A model generated the notes under the pieces. It worked only from the letters and a program-made list of their open reading frames with translations. It made no database searches and was not told where the DNA came from. A stretch of 64,000 bases of DNA. Origin: Chrysemys picta bellii (Eukaryota; Chordata; Testudines; Emydidae). The stretch is from positions 98,206,434 through 98,270,433 of the forward strand of contig NC_088795.1 of NCBI RefSeq assembly GCF_011386835.1, written 5' to 3'. The position numbers were made by a program, and so were the translations under genes. Shown here piece by piece: positions 34,092 to 46,180 of the stretch (position 1 is its first letter; every line of letters begins with the position of its first letter).

Positions 34092-34490
34092 CTGACCTCC
34101 AAAATGCTTGCAGCTCCTCCCAGCTTGGCGTCATCTGCAAATTTCACAGGCATACTCTCCACTCTATTATCCAAGTCAGTAACAATAATATTGACTAGTT
34201 TCAGACTCAGAACTGACCCTGTGGAATACCATTAGATAAACTAGGAGGACATGACAGTAAACCATTAATAATTACTCTCAGTATGGTCTTTCCAGGAGTT
34301 GTGCACCCACCGTATGGTAATTTAATCTAGACCACATTTCCCTACTTAGCTAATGAGAATGACACAGTCCCATGTGACAAAAGCCTTACTAAATATCAAG
34401 ATACAACACATCTACTTCTTTCACCCATCCACTAGGCCAGTAACCTATCAAAAGAAGGAAATTAGCGAAGACTGAAGCAAAATAAGCATG
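34092..34490 (-). mobile_element. CR1 LINE, reverse transcriptase part, resuming after the retrovirus
   Basis: On the minus strand the segment encodes VKFADDAKLGG, the A-D-D catalytic box of the CR1 reverse transcriptase (near 34117-34149). The following sequence (tgtggaatacc, gaccacatttccc, cacccatccactagg) fits the CR1 consensus order. It joins 29789-30609 as one copy. The coding frame is broken beyond the box. Confidence 0.8.
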
Positions 34491-36371
34491 AAACACAGCA
34501 GCTTTCTTGATTGGGAGTGGGGTGGTGGCAATGAACCAGGTTGCCAGCCTGGACACTTACCAATGGGAAGTTACACAACTACAGACATGTCAAGACTCAC
34601 TCACTGGGTGTGAGACTCATTCATCAGCATGTTATCTCATTCACACACACATTCCTAAGCTTATCTCACTCATTTTAAGATTTAAAATATTACTCAGGCA
34701 CTGCAAGAGACAATACATCTGGTTCCTCAGGCATTGGGCTTAGAGCTTGGAAAGCCACTGTCCAAGCTTGTGTACTGTAGTTACCATGGTGACTACAGGC
34801 CCGCATTCTATTCACATGGGGCGGAGTGGGGGGAGAGGGGGGAATGAATACTTGATTGTCAAAACACAACCAAACATGAGTTTGCCCAAAAAAATTAGTA
34901 GGATTTGATCAAAAGTTTGCAGGTTCTGCAAACTACAGTTCAAAATTTAAACCACACTGGACAAATTCATGTCCTCAAGGGTCTCCACCCATCCAGGTTT
35001 TTGTTCCGAGAAGCAAATAATTGTTTTTATTACAATCCACTGGTTTGCACAGCATATAGAATTCTCACGTGCCCTTGACTTTAGTACGAATTAGGACACT
35101 GAAATGTTTCATATGCAATATTAAGCAGTGCACATTTTAAAACAAACTATTAAATGCTGGTTGGATTCAAAGCCTGGACAATTGGATGTCGCCAAGGGCC
35201 AAAGATGAAAGTCCCTGTTTTAAGCAATGACCTAACACACCACCTGGAAAGTCTCACTCTTTGGCCTTGAATCTCACTCTCTGGGGCTGTAAATCTCTCT
35301 TAAGGACAGCCAACCCTTGGCAACTCTGCAGCTACAGATTTTATGCAGACACTTAAAGTGAAAGCTGATAATAGGGGTTGTTGGGTAGAGAACAGAGGAC
35401 TAGGATAGAGCATATAACAAAGATGGGATTTGGGCTCAACAGTGCCAACACAAAGAAACAAAAAAACAGTGGGAAGGAAAGAGTAGCAGGCAGATAATCT
35501 TTTACAATTCCAGGGCACCATCTCTCTGCAATGATAAACAAGGAGACTCCAGGCTGAGCTCTTTAGTTCACTACAGCCACTTTGTGCTATGTAAGCACAA
35601 AGTGGGCTTAAAACAGTCAGATAACCAGAAGAGAAATCCCCTTGCATAGAGGGGAAAGCTGGCAGAGATGGATCCACCACCTTCTACAGCAATTGGCCCT
35701 GGTATAAAGGGAGGGAGGGGACATGGAGAAGTGGAGCTTATCTCCATTGTGCAAAAGTTAGCAGTGATCAGTTGCAGAAGCCAGAGCCACAGGGAACTAA
35801 CTACTAGTGTGGCCAGCTGGACAGTGACCCGGCAGACATAACTGCCACTCTGAGGTAGAGGAGGATCACGGCCTTCAGGCCTGTTAGCAGGAAAACAGAA
35901 GCATGAACGGACTGTTTTACCAGAGGGTTGTTTTGTTTTGTTTTGTTTGCAGCCTGGATTTCTCAGGGATTCCCTAGGCCACAGCCTTTGTGTAGCCAAG
36001 TTGGCACTATGTACAACAGCATCTTTGACAAGTCTGTATTCCAAAACACTGCCATGCTAGTGGGATATAAACACACCTGGGAGGCTCATATTCCCTTAAG
36101 AAAATTGCTTTCAAGAGATAACTAGAGCAGGGCTGGGGGAGGGGGGGGGGAGGAGGAAAGAGACAGACAGACACCCCAACGCCTATTTTTTTTTCCTAGG
36201 AGGACATTTTTTTTCCAATAGCGATAGACACATTACTATGCTCTGCAAGGGACATGAAAATGAAGAGCACATTTTCAAATTAGGGTCTCTCAGTTGGGTA
36301 CATGTCCAGCTGTCATTGTGACACATGTCCCTCGGGTGAGGTGCACGGGGTACTGATGCCTATTACTGGGT
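34491..36371. other. Unannotated stretch
   Basis: No host gene. Minus-strand frames of 126 and 157 codons at 35300-36044 lack domains. A small inverted repeat (ccactttgtgc / gcacaaagtgg, 35578-35606) may belong to an old MITE. Confidence 0.4.
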
Positions 36372-36640
36372 AGGTAGGGTTGCCAACTTTCTGATTGCAG
36401 AAAACCGAACACCCTTGTCACACCCACACCCCTGTCCTGAGGACCTCCCCCCCCCCCCCGACTCCATCCCCCCTCCTTCTGTTGCTCACTCTCTCTGACC
36501 CTCACTCACTTTCACTGGGATGGGCAGGAAGTTGGGGTATGGGAGGGGGTCAGGGCTCTGGCTGGGGGTGCTGGCTCTGGGTATGAGGGATTCAGGGTGC
36601 AGAAGGGGGCTATGGGCTGGGGCCAAGGGGTTCTCTGCTC
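36372..36640. mobile_element. Partial G-rich MITE ('gggttgccaactttct' family), copy 1
   Basis: Begins 'taggtagggttgccaacttt', then 'aaaaccgaacacc', then C-rich and G-rich blocks ending near 36640. The same start and order occurs at 63541 onward. The right terminus is not found. Confidence 0.65.
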
Positions 36641-36817
36641 CCTTGTATTATATGAAGCAGCAAGGCCGTTCCCTTGCCCCACTGAGCTAACTTGTCCCTG
36701 TAAGCAGGTGAATGGATTTTTTTGCCCAGGGTGAGAGAGTGCCCCTTAAATTCATTGATTCAATAACTAATAAAACATTTTCAACATTATTTACAAGGTA
36801 AGAACCATGAATTAGAC

Positions 36818-37203
36818 CAGTGGTTCTCAACCAGGGGTACACATACCTCTGGGAGTATGCACAGGTCTTCCAGGGGGTACATCAATCCATCTAGATATTT
36901 GCCTACTTTTACAACAGGCTACGTAAAAAGCACTAGCAAAGTCAGTATAAACTAAAATTTCATACAATGACTTGTTTATACTGCTCTATATACTATACAT
37001 TGAAATGGAAGTACAGTATTTATATTCCAATTGATTTATTTTATAATTATATAGTAAAAAAGAGAAAGTAAGCAATTTTTCAGTAATAGTGTGCTGTGAC
37101 CCTTTATATGTCTCATTTTTAAGTGAAGCGAAACTTGGGGGTACACAAGACAAAACAGACTCCTGAAAGGGGTACAGTAGTCTGGAAAGGTTGAGAGCCA
37201 CTG
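36818..37203. mobile_element. hAT MITE, 386 bp
   Basis: Terminal repeats CAGTGGTTCTCAACC and GGTTGAGAGCCACTG with a perfect 8-bp target duplication AATTAGAC at 36810-36817 and 37204-37211. The inner sequence repeats 'gggggtacat' and 'gggggtacac' as sub-terminal motifs. No transposase. Confidence 0.92.
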
Positions 37204-37211
37204 AATTAGAC

Positions 37212-37418
37212 TAAACAAGTACATAGCCTATTCCTTTCTGGAGTTTGTTTAGCTAGAAAATATTTGCAGATAGGAGAAGTATGTTATGTAGTGCACCCTA
37301 AAAAGTAACATTCTTCTCAACGAAGTCTCTGGGGATTCCCTATTCTTATGCAACAGCTGAAGCACAAGAGTATCAATTTCGCCTCTAACTCCTTGCAACG
37401 ATGCGGCCTCTGGCAGGA
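37212..37418. other. No feature seen
   Basis: Short AT-rich spacer. Confidence 0.3.
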
Positions 37419-38530
37419 TGCAACTGAGTGTATCAAGGACAAATTGCTTAGAGCAGGGCAGTCACAGCCCAAGCTGGGTGTCCTTTATTACTTAAGGCAC
37501 ACCAAACCAGCCAAACAGACTGGACTTCAGTTTTACCCCACTAGCTAACCAGAAGTCATACAAGCAATTCCCTCAGATACTCCAGTTTCCCAGAATCACC
37601 ACCAGCAGCCACTTCTTATGGGGATGAATGGTTATGAAAACCAATACCCCAGTAAAAGAAAAAAGGTTCTGCCAATTCCAAAGGACCAAGCCCCAGACCC
37701 AGGTCAATATACACATCAGATCTTACCCACAAATCACGCTGTTGCCAATCCTTTAGAATCTAAAATCTAAAGGCTTATTCATAAAAAGAAATATAGATGA
37801 GAGCTAAAATTGGTTAAATGGAATCAATTACATACAGTAATGGCAAAGTTCTTGATTCAGGCTTGTAGCAGTGATGGAATAAACTGCAGGTTCAAATCGA
37901 GTCTCTGGAGTACATCCACAGCTTGGATGGGTCATTCAGTCCTTTGTTCAGAGCTTCAGTTTGTAACAAAGTTCCTCCAGGGGTAAGAAGCAGGATTGAA
38001 GACAAAATGGAGGGGTTTCCAGGGCCTTTTATATTCTCTCTCTTGTGGCGGAAACCCCTTTGTTCTCCTGTGCAAAAATCACAGCAACAAGATGGAATTT
38101 GTAGCCACCTGGGCAAGTCACAAGTCCATGCATGACTCCGTTTGCAGGTGGCAGCCATTGCTCACATGCTACCTTGAACATCCCAGGAAGACTTCTCATA
38201 TGTGGATTGGAGTCTCCCAAGGTCCATTGTCAGTTAAGTGTTTCTTGACTGGGCACTTAATCTGCAAATTCCTTTCTCAAGAAGCTGACCAAATGCTTCA
38301 TTAATGCTACTTAGAAGAATCAAACACATTGATATACAAGTACATAGCCAATATTCATAATTTCAACTACAAAAATGATACACACATACACATAGCATAA
38401 TAATAACCAGCAAATCATAACCTTTTTATAGACACCTCACACAACAACTTTGTACAATATTTGCTGCAAATATATAACAGTGGTTGCAACAATGATCTAT
38501 ATGGTCACAGTTTATGTTAATAACATCACA
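37419..38530 (-). mobile_element. LTR of a retroviral-type element, probably solo
   Basis: A block ending TAACATCACA at 38530 contains a minus-strand TATA-like box (gaatataaaagg, about 38027-38038) and an AATAAA on the minus strand (gtaataaagg, near 37483). Long LTR-like sequence without coding capacity fits a turtle LTR family. The left end and any target duplication could not be fixed; 37419 is an estimate. Confidence 0.5.
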
Positions 38531-39240
38531 TTCCTCATATCCCATGCCTGCGCACACCTTCACTAAACTCTTGTACTGCCTGTTTAACTGAGCCAGAGTC
38601 TTAGACTACATAAGAGGCAGCCTGCATTTCTGGCATGATTATCTAATATGGGTAGGGGACAATGCTGAATTTACATATTGTTTGTATTTCTGTAGGACAT
38701 TCCAATCAAGAATCTTTAAGTGATTTGCTAAGGCTTAGAGAGCTGGCTGGAAAAATAGGAATTTTCACAGGGAAAAATCTTTATTCAAAATCTCCAGTTG
38801 GGATTTTCCTCACTCTCACACACAGTTTATTGTTCCCAAATTTAGAATTTTTTTTTTTTTTAAACACACAAAATTTGCCAGTTGGAAAACACCAAAGTAT
38901 GAAAAGTAGGTTTATACATTTACCCACTGGAAAAAACGAAGTGTTACCTTTCACATAGAGGGAAAGATTTTAAATAGTGAGAGAGAATTACAAATAAAAA
39001 CAATATACACAAACACATTCTTCCTCACCCACTTCAGGAAGAAACAAAGTTTATGAAAATACTTCATGGAAGAAAATGGGATTTCATCCTAATTTGTTTT
39101 TCCACTTTCAACTAACTCACTCATTTTTTGCAATCTTTGAAACAATTTTTTGGCAGCGGGGGGGGAAGCAAAATGCCCCATTTTTCAAAATTTTGGCAAA
39201 ACAGATATTTTCATAAACTTTTTTTGAACAGCTCTGATTT
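38531..39240. other. AT-rich stretch, possible old DNA transposon
   Basis: 'gaaaaataggaattttcaca' type motifs and 'cagctctgattttgaa' near the right edge resemble other old repeats in the window, but no termini are clear. No gene. Confidence 0.4.
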
Positions 39241-39330
39241 TGAATAAGTATTATCTCCATTTTGCAGATAGTGAAACTGAGGCACAGAGTTTAAATGAAT
39301 TGCTGATGGTGAGAGGCCTGGAACAGTGTG
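39241..39330 (+). mobile_element. MIR-type SINE fragment
   Basis: 'tctccattttgcagatagtg', then 'aaactgaggcacagagtt' and 'aaatgaattgctgatgg' match the central MIR consensus. MIR is an ancient amniote SINE, so this is likely an old insertion. Confidence 0.75.
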
Positions 39331-42162
39331 CATGTCGTACTCCCCGTACCCAGCTCAGGCAAGTTCATGATCCAACCAGTGAATCAAATTCAGTGATGAA
39401 TCCTGGTCACGTGCCACTGAGGCATGTTACGCATATGCTAAAAAGAAGAAACGGATGGTCATAGAGCCACTTCCAGAAACCTTGCTCTCAGCCAGACTAT
39501 ACAAGCTGTTGAACTGTTATTTATAGCTAGGGTAACCAAAGACACCACTGTTTCTCACTGGTTATTTTCTGAGAAATGATGGTAGTACAAAAAAAAACCA
39601 CTAGTAAGTTTGTGAGCTGTATTCTCTCTGGAAGAGCGTTGGTGGAAGTCTTTAATGCTAGTTTTGGAAGAAGAAGAAGAAGAAGAAAGCTTGTTGCTGC
39701 TTTTACAGCAGCAACTCTGTTTTGGATCTAAGTTAATTTGGTCCTGTCCTGACTCAGTTTTGGAAAGAAAAGCAGAACTAAGGAAATTGTTACAGATTTT
39801 AATGGCAGATGTTTTGGGTAGGTAGAGGGGGTGTGGGAGAAGAAAGAACACACAGAAGCTGAGGACAGACAAGAAGAAAGAGAGAGAGGTATAGGCAAGA
39901 AAACCAAGCAGTAGCCTAAGCACAGTGTGACCCTGGGGAAAAAAGCAAGAGAGAGTGTTAGCTAAACAGGTTTGGGGGCTATAAACTAAGAAATTGTTCC
40001 TTTTGTTGTTGGTTCCTTTGGTGTTCGGAGACAGGACTTTGATGTGATCTTGTTTATTTACAAAGAACATACAAAGAAAATACCAGATTCCATCAATTTC
40101 TATTGATGGATTTAAAAACTAGATCATGATGGAGTAGTGTGATGAAGGTGGTGCTGTTTTTACAGTAAGTTTACTTCTCAGAAGAGAACCAAAGTATTTG
40201 GGTCAATCTGAAACTAAAGAGTCAAGATTTAAATTAGGGGGAAAGAGAGGTTACAAACTGAAGTTTATTTAATTTCCTTTGTGAAAGATGTTTGCCTGCA
40301 GATGCTGTTATGCAGTATACACCACCAACAGCCAGAAAAATAGTTCTATTGAGACTGTACAGCAACTAAATCCCTTTCCACTATTATTTAAGACTATTAG
40401 GACTTTAGATAAAAAAGCAACAGCAATGCTGCAGTTTTCTTTCCTAGACGGAGGAACTGTTTCTCCCATCAGAATAGTAAATCGTAGGAACGTCTTTAAT
40501 TCGGTCATTGGTGTAACATTTTCCTGGCTTATGTTCTTCTCTGATGTCACTGTATAGCCAGCTGCTTATTAATGACTCAAAACCAGCAAATCTCCAGTTT
40601 GCTACACTACCAAAATGCACACATACAGTAATATGTAGTGCAAGAGATTTTAAATCCCATAAACGTGCAGTAAGAATACAAGAGATATGGCTTACATGAT
40701 TGTGACATGAGTCACATACCAAGGCTACAGCTGAAGAGACAATACTAAATCATTCTCAGAAGAAAGCAGGGTAAATCTCCTGACAGCTAAGCCATCAGTT
40801 TAAGAGATAAAAATAAAACACTAGCGCTCAAATACACTAAATAGTTGCATACAGCATCTAAGTAGGTAGCCATCTTAGCACTTCTCTATTTACTAAAATC
40901 ATGTGTAATGTGGAGCAAGAGGAGTTGCACATGTTTTCAGTCTCTAGCTAGCATTGCTGACAATTTACCAACACCAACTCCAACACAAGGGTAGAAGCAA
41001 CAAGCTGTGGTGCCAGCTTGTAAGTAATTTCTGGCTGTCTGAGTATGTGGAAGTTGAAATGGAAAAATTCTTAAACTCAGCCTGTAAAACCCAGATGAAG
41101 TGAATTCCTATTTGGCCACAGTTTTGTTGTTGGATACATTGAACGCCAGTTTTATAGCTCCTCTCCAAGCAAGTAGAAGGAAAATTAGTGACACCTCTCC
41201 ATGAAGACAGCTGGCAACAATTGACTCAGCAGGGATCCTTAGTTGTTTTACTGGAGTGGAGGAAGCAGAGTGCTCAGGGGGTAAGGATTGCAGAAGGGAC
41301 AGGAGCAAAGCAGATACTCCCATGTGCCCACTGTGACTTGACTTCTCCCCCTTCCTTGTTGGGGTTGAGGCACCTACCTTCTCAAGGAAGTGCATATGAC
41401 CCAGCAGTTCCCAGAGCCATGGCTTCTTTGCAGAACTGGGCCAGGAAAGTATTTTAAATACTGACAACTATGCCCTTTTCCTGATGGGTTTTTTCTCCCC
41501 TTTTTTCAAATAGGGATCTTTTTCAGGGTTTCCAATTGGCTGTCTGTTCTCTGGGCCTCTGCAGCACACCTCCTCCCTCCACCCAGCCAGCAGGATCTGA
41601 CCCTTCACCCAAGGCCTGCTCAACAGGCAACATATGCTTCACTCAAGCTGAGCATACTGGCCAGTCACCTGCTTTTCTTCCACTTCTCGGCAGGTAAAAA
41701 TTAAATGAAAGCCAGCAAGTTTGTGCTGCAGATACAAAGTGACCTCTGTTGCAAATACCCTGTTACTAGGAGGATCAACCTACATAACTATACTTCAAGG
41801 CGTCTTTCTGCTTCATTTTTTATGCTGTATTTAAAAGCAGGAAAAAGCTCTTCCAAATAGTGGGTAAGAGGACATTCACACTGGGAAATGTCATTTTTTA
41901 CTAAAGTGCATTAATCACTCCAATATTTAAACATTAAGATTTTTTCCTTTTAAATAAACCAACAACATTTTATATTTCAAATCATGGCAAGTATTAGAAG
42001 ACAGATTTCACATTTGACCAAAGACCTGTCATCACTATATTGATGTCTGGTGCTGCAGCACTTAAGATAACCTGAAAATCCATGTTAATCAAAGATGATT
42101 TTTTTAAAAATTGAAACAATACAATTAGTGCGAATGTTTCTGTTCAAATCAGATATTACATA
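39331..42162. other. Unannotated stretch with possible LTR-like promoter
   Basis: Holds an (AAG) run at 39666-39687 and a purine-rich stretch. The sequence 'gggggctataaactaagaaa' (39974-39993) looks like an LTR TATA region, but I could not define ends. A 171-codon minus frame at 39555-40070 reads through this low-complexity sequence and is not a gene. Confidence 0.4.
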
Positions 42163-43448
42163 TGTAAGGGGACTGTTGCCCCCTTACTAACACTCAGTGG
42201 GGGTGTTTTGGTTGGCTAGCTCCCAGCACTAAAAGGGGAAGGGTCGAGGGCAAATCAGGAGCCTGAGACTGACTGTCCCCAGGAACAATGGGGAGAGGCC
42301 AATGCTCCAGATCAGCCTGATTGACAGGGCGGGCAGGCTAATCAGGGAGTCAGGAGGCCAGAGGGGGTCCCGTCCTCCGTGTGAACTGGAATGGCCTGAG
42401 TCAGACTGAGTGGGGCCGAGCTAAGGAGAGAGCAGGGGCCCAAGCTGAGCTGGAGAGCAGAACCGTGCCAGATCCAGAGCCAGAGACGCAGCCCAGGGAG
42501 AGCAGATCCTGTGCTGGGAGCAGAGCTGCAGCCGCAGAGCCAGAGACGCAGCCCAGGGAGAGCAGATCCTGTGCTGGGAGCAGAGGTGCAGCCGCAGAGC
42601 CAGAGACGCAGCCCAGGGAGAGCAGATCCTGTGCTGGGAGCAGAGGTGCAGCCGCAGAGCCAGAGACGCAGCCCAGGGAGAGCAGATCCTGTGCTGGGAG
42701 CAGAGCTGCAGCCACAGAGCCAGGTGTGGTGAGCAAGTGGGGCCAGCCAAGGGGGAACCTGGGCAAAGGGCCCAGCACAGAAAGACACCCCCAGACAAGG
42801 GCCCTTGCAGGCCAGACCGGGAGGGGGACCTTAACCCTACAGGGGGCTGACGCTGGGAAGAAGGGTCCCACCACTCAAAGCCCGGAGGTGTGTGGCCACC
42901 ACCATTGCAAGTGTCCAACCCGCAGCGTCTCTGCAGCACGGCCTGGGCCTGAGAAGGAGGCCTGGGACCTACAAGAAGCAGACTGTGACCTGCCCTGACA
43001 TTCCAGAGACACTGGTTGTGATGTTCCCTGCCACAGAGCAGGGTGATGTGTTTTCCTTTAACCTTTCCCATTTTTCCTTGTTCTTTTCTTTAGATTAATT
43101 GTTAATTAAACAACTTGTATTTGCTTTAAATTGTATGGAATAATCAGTGGGTCAGGGAGGTGCCCAGTGTAAAGAGAGTACCCCGGAGTGGGGACACCCT
43201 AGCCCCTGTCCTAGGTGACCACAGCAGGGTTGGGGGTCGAGCCCCCCAGGAATCCTGGGCCCAGCCTTGTTGGGGTTACGAGGACTCAGCCAGACAGGAG
43301 AGTGGAAGGGGAGCCCTCAAGGGCAGGGAGGCCTCTAGGTAAAGGAAGTGGGAGCGGGGACTCAGATCCTTTCGCTTGCCCACCTCACCGGGGTAGTGCA
43401 GAAGTCAGGAAATTTCCCCACAATAGCGGGACCATTCCCCCGCTTACA
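42163..43448 (+). mobile_element. LTR of 1.29 kb with four 60-bp tandem repeats
   Basis: TG...CA ends with inverted termini (TGTAAG, CTTACA), flanked by CATA at 42159-42162 and 43449-43452, a 4-bp target duplication. A TATA-like 'actaaaagggg' lies near 42227. Tandem repeats occupy 42481-42720. Plus and minus frames of 148-216 codons exist because the 60-bp unit is a multiple of three; none is a gene. Confidence 0.75.
42481..42720. repeat. 60-bp tandem repeat, four copies
   Basis: Units start exactly at 42481, 42541, 42601 and 42661 with 'cagagacgcagcccaggg' and end 'cagagc'. They differ at only a few positions (for example agagctgc versus agaggtgc, gccgcag versus gccacag). Near identity implies recent expansion or homogenisation. 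Confidence 0.95.
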
Positions 43449-43452
43449 CATA

Positions 43453-43879
43453 GACACCACGTCCAAGCAACTCAAACAACAGTTTCAACACTTAGAGCCC
43501 AGAGACTTGAAGATATGCTGCACATTGGGACATATGCTAAACTCAGACATTTCATAAACCTTTTATGTTTATACAGTTGGTATCATTTAATGCTAACGGC
43601 ATATGCAGATAAGGACTTCATTTGAAAAAAAAGAAAAAACAAATTTAAAGAAGTTGATACCAGATGTTTTAATCACTTTAAGGTTGTGGGTGTATTTTTT
43701 GTTTTTGTTTGTTTAACCCAAAGCACCGAGATTCATCCAGGAAAGAAACTTGCAAAGACTCAGTGAACCATATGTGCAGAGTAACTGCAATAAAGTTAGA
43801 AAATAATTCCCCCTAGTTCTTGTGCACAAATTTAACAGCTCCAATTAAACTGCTCCGCTGCACCACTGTTAGGGTCGAC
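43453..43879. other. No feature seen
   Basis: AT-rich spacer between the LTR and the DIRS copy. Confidence 0.35.
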
Positions 43880-43888
43880 TTTTCCAGT

Positions 43889-44252
43889 TTAGGTGCAGAT
43901 CCAGGAATTGAAATCAGTCCAGGGACCTGCTAATTGCTGATTGGACCTCCAGAATGGAGTGACACCCCACACACACCCCCAGATGAGGCAGTGGTACAGA
44001 TAAAGGAAGACTTGTGCCCCATTGATGTAGGTGAGCAGCAGCGATAGAAAGGATCTTCTTGAAGCAGTGGAAAAACCAAAAGAGGTGGACAACCAAAAGA
44101 GGTGGACACAATATTGGTAGTGTTCTGTGCCAACAACAAAGCATTGGAAACATCTGTGGGAGGGGTGCAGAACGATGTGAAAATTGTGCCTCTTGGAGGT
44201 AGAGGGAGACAAACCAGTCACCTGTATCAGAGGATATGATTATGGTTGACAA
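43889..44252 (-). pseudogene. DIRS reverse transcriptase remnant
   Basis: Two minus frames (43889-44221 and 43914-44252) together preserve DIRS RT features: a TGDWFVSLYLQ-like region, 'GTEHYQYCV...FWLS' and a position where the catalytic Y-x-D-D is degenerate (LYLYHCLI). Frameshifts and the lost aspartates show it is non-functional. Confidence 0.68.
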
Positions 44253-44288
44253 TCACAATCCGGAAGTGCTGTGATAGGATATAGGTTT

Positions 44289-44768
44289 TCAGGTGAAAGA
44301 TGGGCCTCCAACCTCAGTTTCTTTTGAGCCAGGAACTATTTGGAATAGAACTATCTTCCAGCAAATTCTGGGAGAACTGGCTCGATTGCACCCAGACACA
44401 GGAGAGATTGGATCGCCTGCTTTAGCAGACCCTTGTGAGAGAGATCCACGAAGAGGGACAGGGACAGAGGAAGGATTGAGTGGAATTGGATAGAGTATCC
44501 CATGGAAAGCACCTCCTATATCCACCTGTCTGAGGTGATGAGTTCCCAAGCAGATGGTCTCGATCTTCCATTTTCTATTCCTGAAGGGAGGGGAAATGGT
44601 GGGTTCATGCAGCATGGGATCTAGAGAATGGTGTAATTTGTGACCCTTGATTAAACTGTCAAAACTGTGCAGAGGAAGGTGCAGGCTGGGAGGGCACCGG
44701 AGAAGATGCTCCCCTCCAGTGAGATCTGGATCTTTTTCTAGAGGGCTCTGTAGGTTTTGAAAAAGCAT
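44289..44768 (-). pseudogene. Linker between DIRS Gag and RT, open frame remnant
   Basis: A 159-codon frame lies between the Gag core and RT remnants in the same orientation. I recognise no domain, but its position suggests the Gag tail or start of the RT polyprotein. Confidence 0.45.
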
Positions 44769-45085
44769 GATACATTTGGTACTGAAAGGGTCAAAAGCAT
44801 TGAGCTGTCTGTAATTTGCTGAAGTGCTTCTTTGTTCCAGGTGTATAAATCCGCAGCAACCAGAGCATTGCCCTGGAGTCTTTGAGGGAGTGGAGCAAGG
44901 TCTTCAACAGTATTCTGAACTCCCCCAGGGAGGTCAGGAGATTGGAGCCAAGAGCCTCATTGCATAACTATTGCAGTTGTCATTGACCAGGAGGCCATGT
45001 CGGCAGCATCGAGGGAGCCCTGGAGGAAAGCTTTAGTAATCAATCAAGCCCTCATTTTGGCAAGTCATAATTGCTCCCTCAGAGC

Positions 45086-45295
45086 TTATGGCAGGTGTTC
45101 AGTAAAATGGAATGAACTTAGAATAATGGTTGGAATCATATTTGCCATCAAGGCCTGATAGTTCATCACCCAAAATTGAAGAGCAGCAGACAAATAGTTC
45201 TTCCGACCCAGAAGGTCTAAACGCTTTGACTCCTTGTCTGAGGGGGTGGACCTGGAGCAAGCTTGACAGTTTCTCTTGTTAACCGCATCCACCAC
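45086..45295 (-). pseudogene. DIRS Gag conserved-core remnant
   Basis: A 69-codon frame includes VVDAVN-like and KESKRLDLLGRKNY followed by ALQFWVMNYQALMANM (45140-45235), the most conserved stretch of vertebrate DIRS Gag. Downstream and upstream Gag sequence lies in other frames (for example 45326-45523, 45554-45851), so the gene is dead. Gag of DIRS packages RNA for retrotransposition. Confidence 0.72.
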
Positions 45296-46180
45296 CAGGA
45301 GCTGGGGGTGGAAGGAAAACAGAGTCTAGTCCCCTAGCTGGAATGTAATATTTTTATCTGCCCATCTGCAGAAAGGTGCAATAGTGGCGGGTATCTGCCA
45401 CACAGTACAGGCTGGTGACAATGCCTCAACAATGCCTGGGGGGTAGAATGCAGAATGTTCACCAGAGAACATTGAGTCTCCTGAACTTCCTCCAACAGAA
45501 TTTGGAGAGATTGAGCCAGTCATTTCTTTTGGTCCTACAAGGCCCTGAAATAATCAGCATAGGAAGAGGGTGAGAGGTTGAGGCTGCTGTACCTGTGAGA
45601 GGGGGCAGGATTCAGAACCCACTGACCTCAAGGAGCACTCCATTAGGAGGAGCTCCAATCTATCCTCCTTCCGCTTGCAAGATCTGCTTTTGAACCCCAT
45701 GGAGACCCTGCACTTTGAAGGGATACGCGACTCTCTGGGGCACCCAAGGCAGCTGGAGTGTCCGCCACTGAGGGGGAAAGACCTGTGGTGGGTCACAGGG
45801 TGTGAAACTCTGGGTCTTTAGCGTACCCTGAGCAGGGAATGCCGCAGACAATAAGAAAGCTCAACCCTGTGCGTAAAAATTAAAAAACAAAACAAAAAAC
45901 CTCAACTGAAATAACACACCAAACAAGTACAGAAGAACAGATGCCTCTAGAGAAGCTGTGAACACCACAATGCTCTGTGTTGAGCAGGAAATGGGAACAG
46001 CTATAGATTCACCCCTCCCTATATGCCCTCACACTGGAGCATGAGCTTGTATAGTGCACAGGCGCAGACCTGCAGACACTGCTAATGAAAGTCTCTGATA
46101 AGAGAGTAAGAGTACATGGGTGCACACACATCATATGGTGGAGCACCCATAGGGACAGTAACTCAATGAAGAAACAGCGG

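Larger units (their letters stand above)
43880..46180 (-). mobile_element. DIRS-type retrotransposon, copy 2 (5' end through RT)
   Basis: Reading leftward, the copy has a 5' terminal region (46000-46175) homologous to 3180-3290, a broken gag and the start of the reverse transcriptase. The 5' region carries 'gacactgctaatgaaa', 'tctctgat' and 'agcacccatagggac'. The element is truncated on the left before any RNase H, methyltransferase or tyrosine recombinase region. DIRS elements integrate via a tyrosine recombinase and make no target duplication, and none is seen. Confidence 0.7.

Noticed and set aside
33839..34174. Minus frame as a single gene with a FADD motif
   Set aside because: The first part is CR1 reverse transcriptase and the rest is retroviral; the frame crosses an insertion junction by chance.
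39555..40070. 171-codon minus-strand frame with a serine run
   Set aside because: The serine run is the complement of an AAG-type microsatellite, and the rest is low-complexity purine-rich sequence.
42481..42720. CRISPR-like array
   Set aside because: The repeats are contiguous with no unique spacers and lie in a vertebrate LTR.
42381..42998. 205-codon plus-strand frame within the LTR
   Set aside because: It is open only because the 60-bp tandem unit is a multiple of three; several overlapping frames on both strands are equally open and none has a domain.
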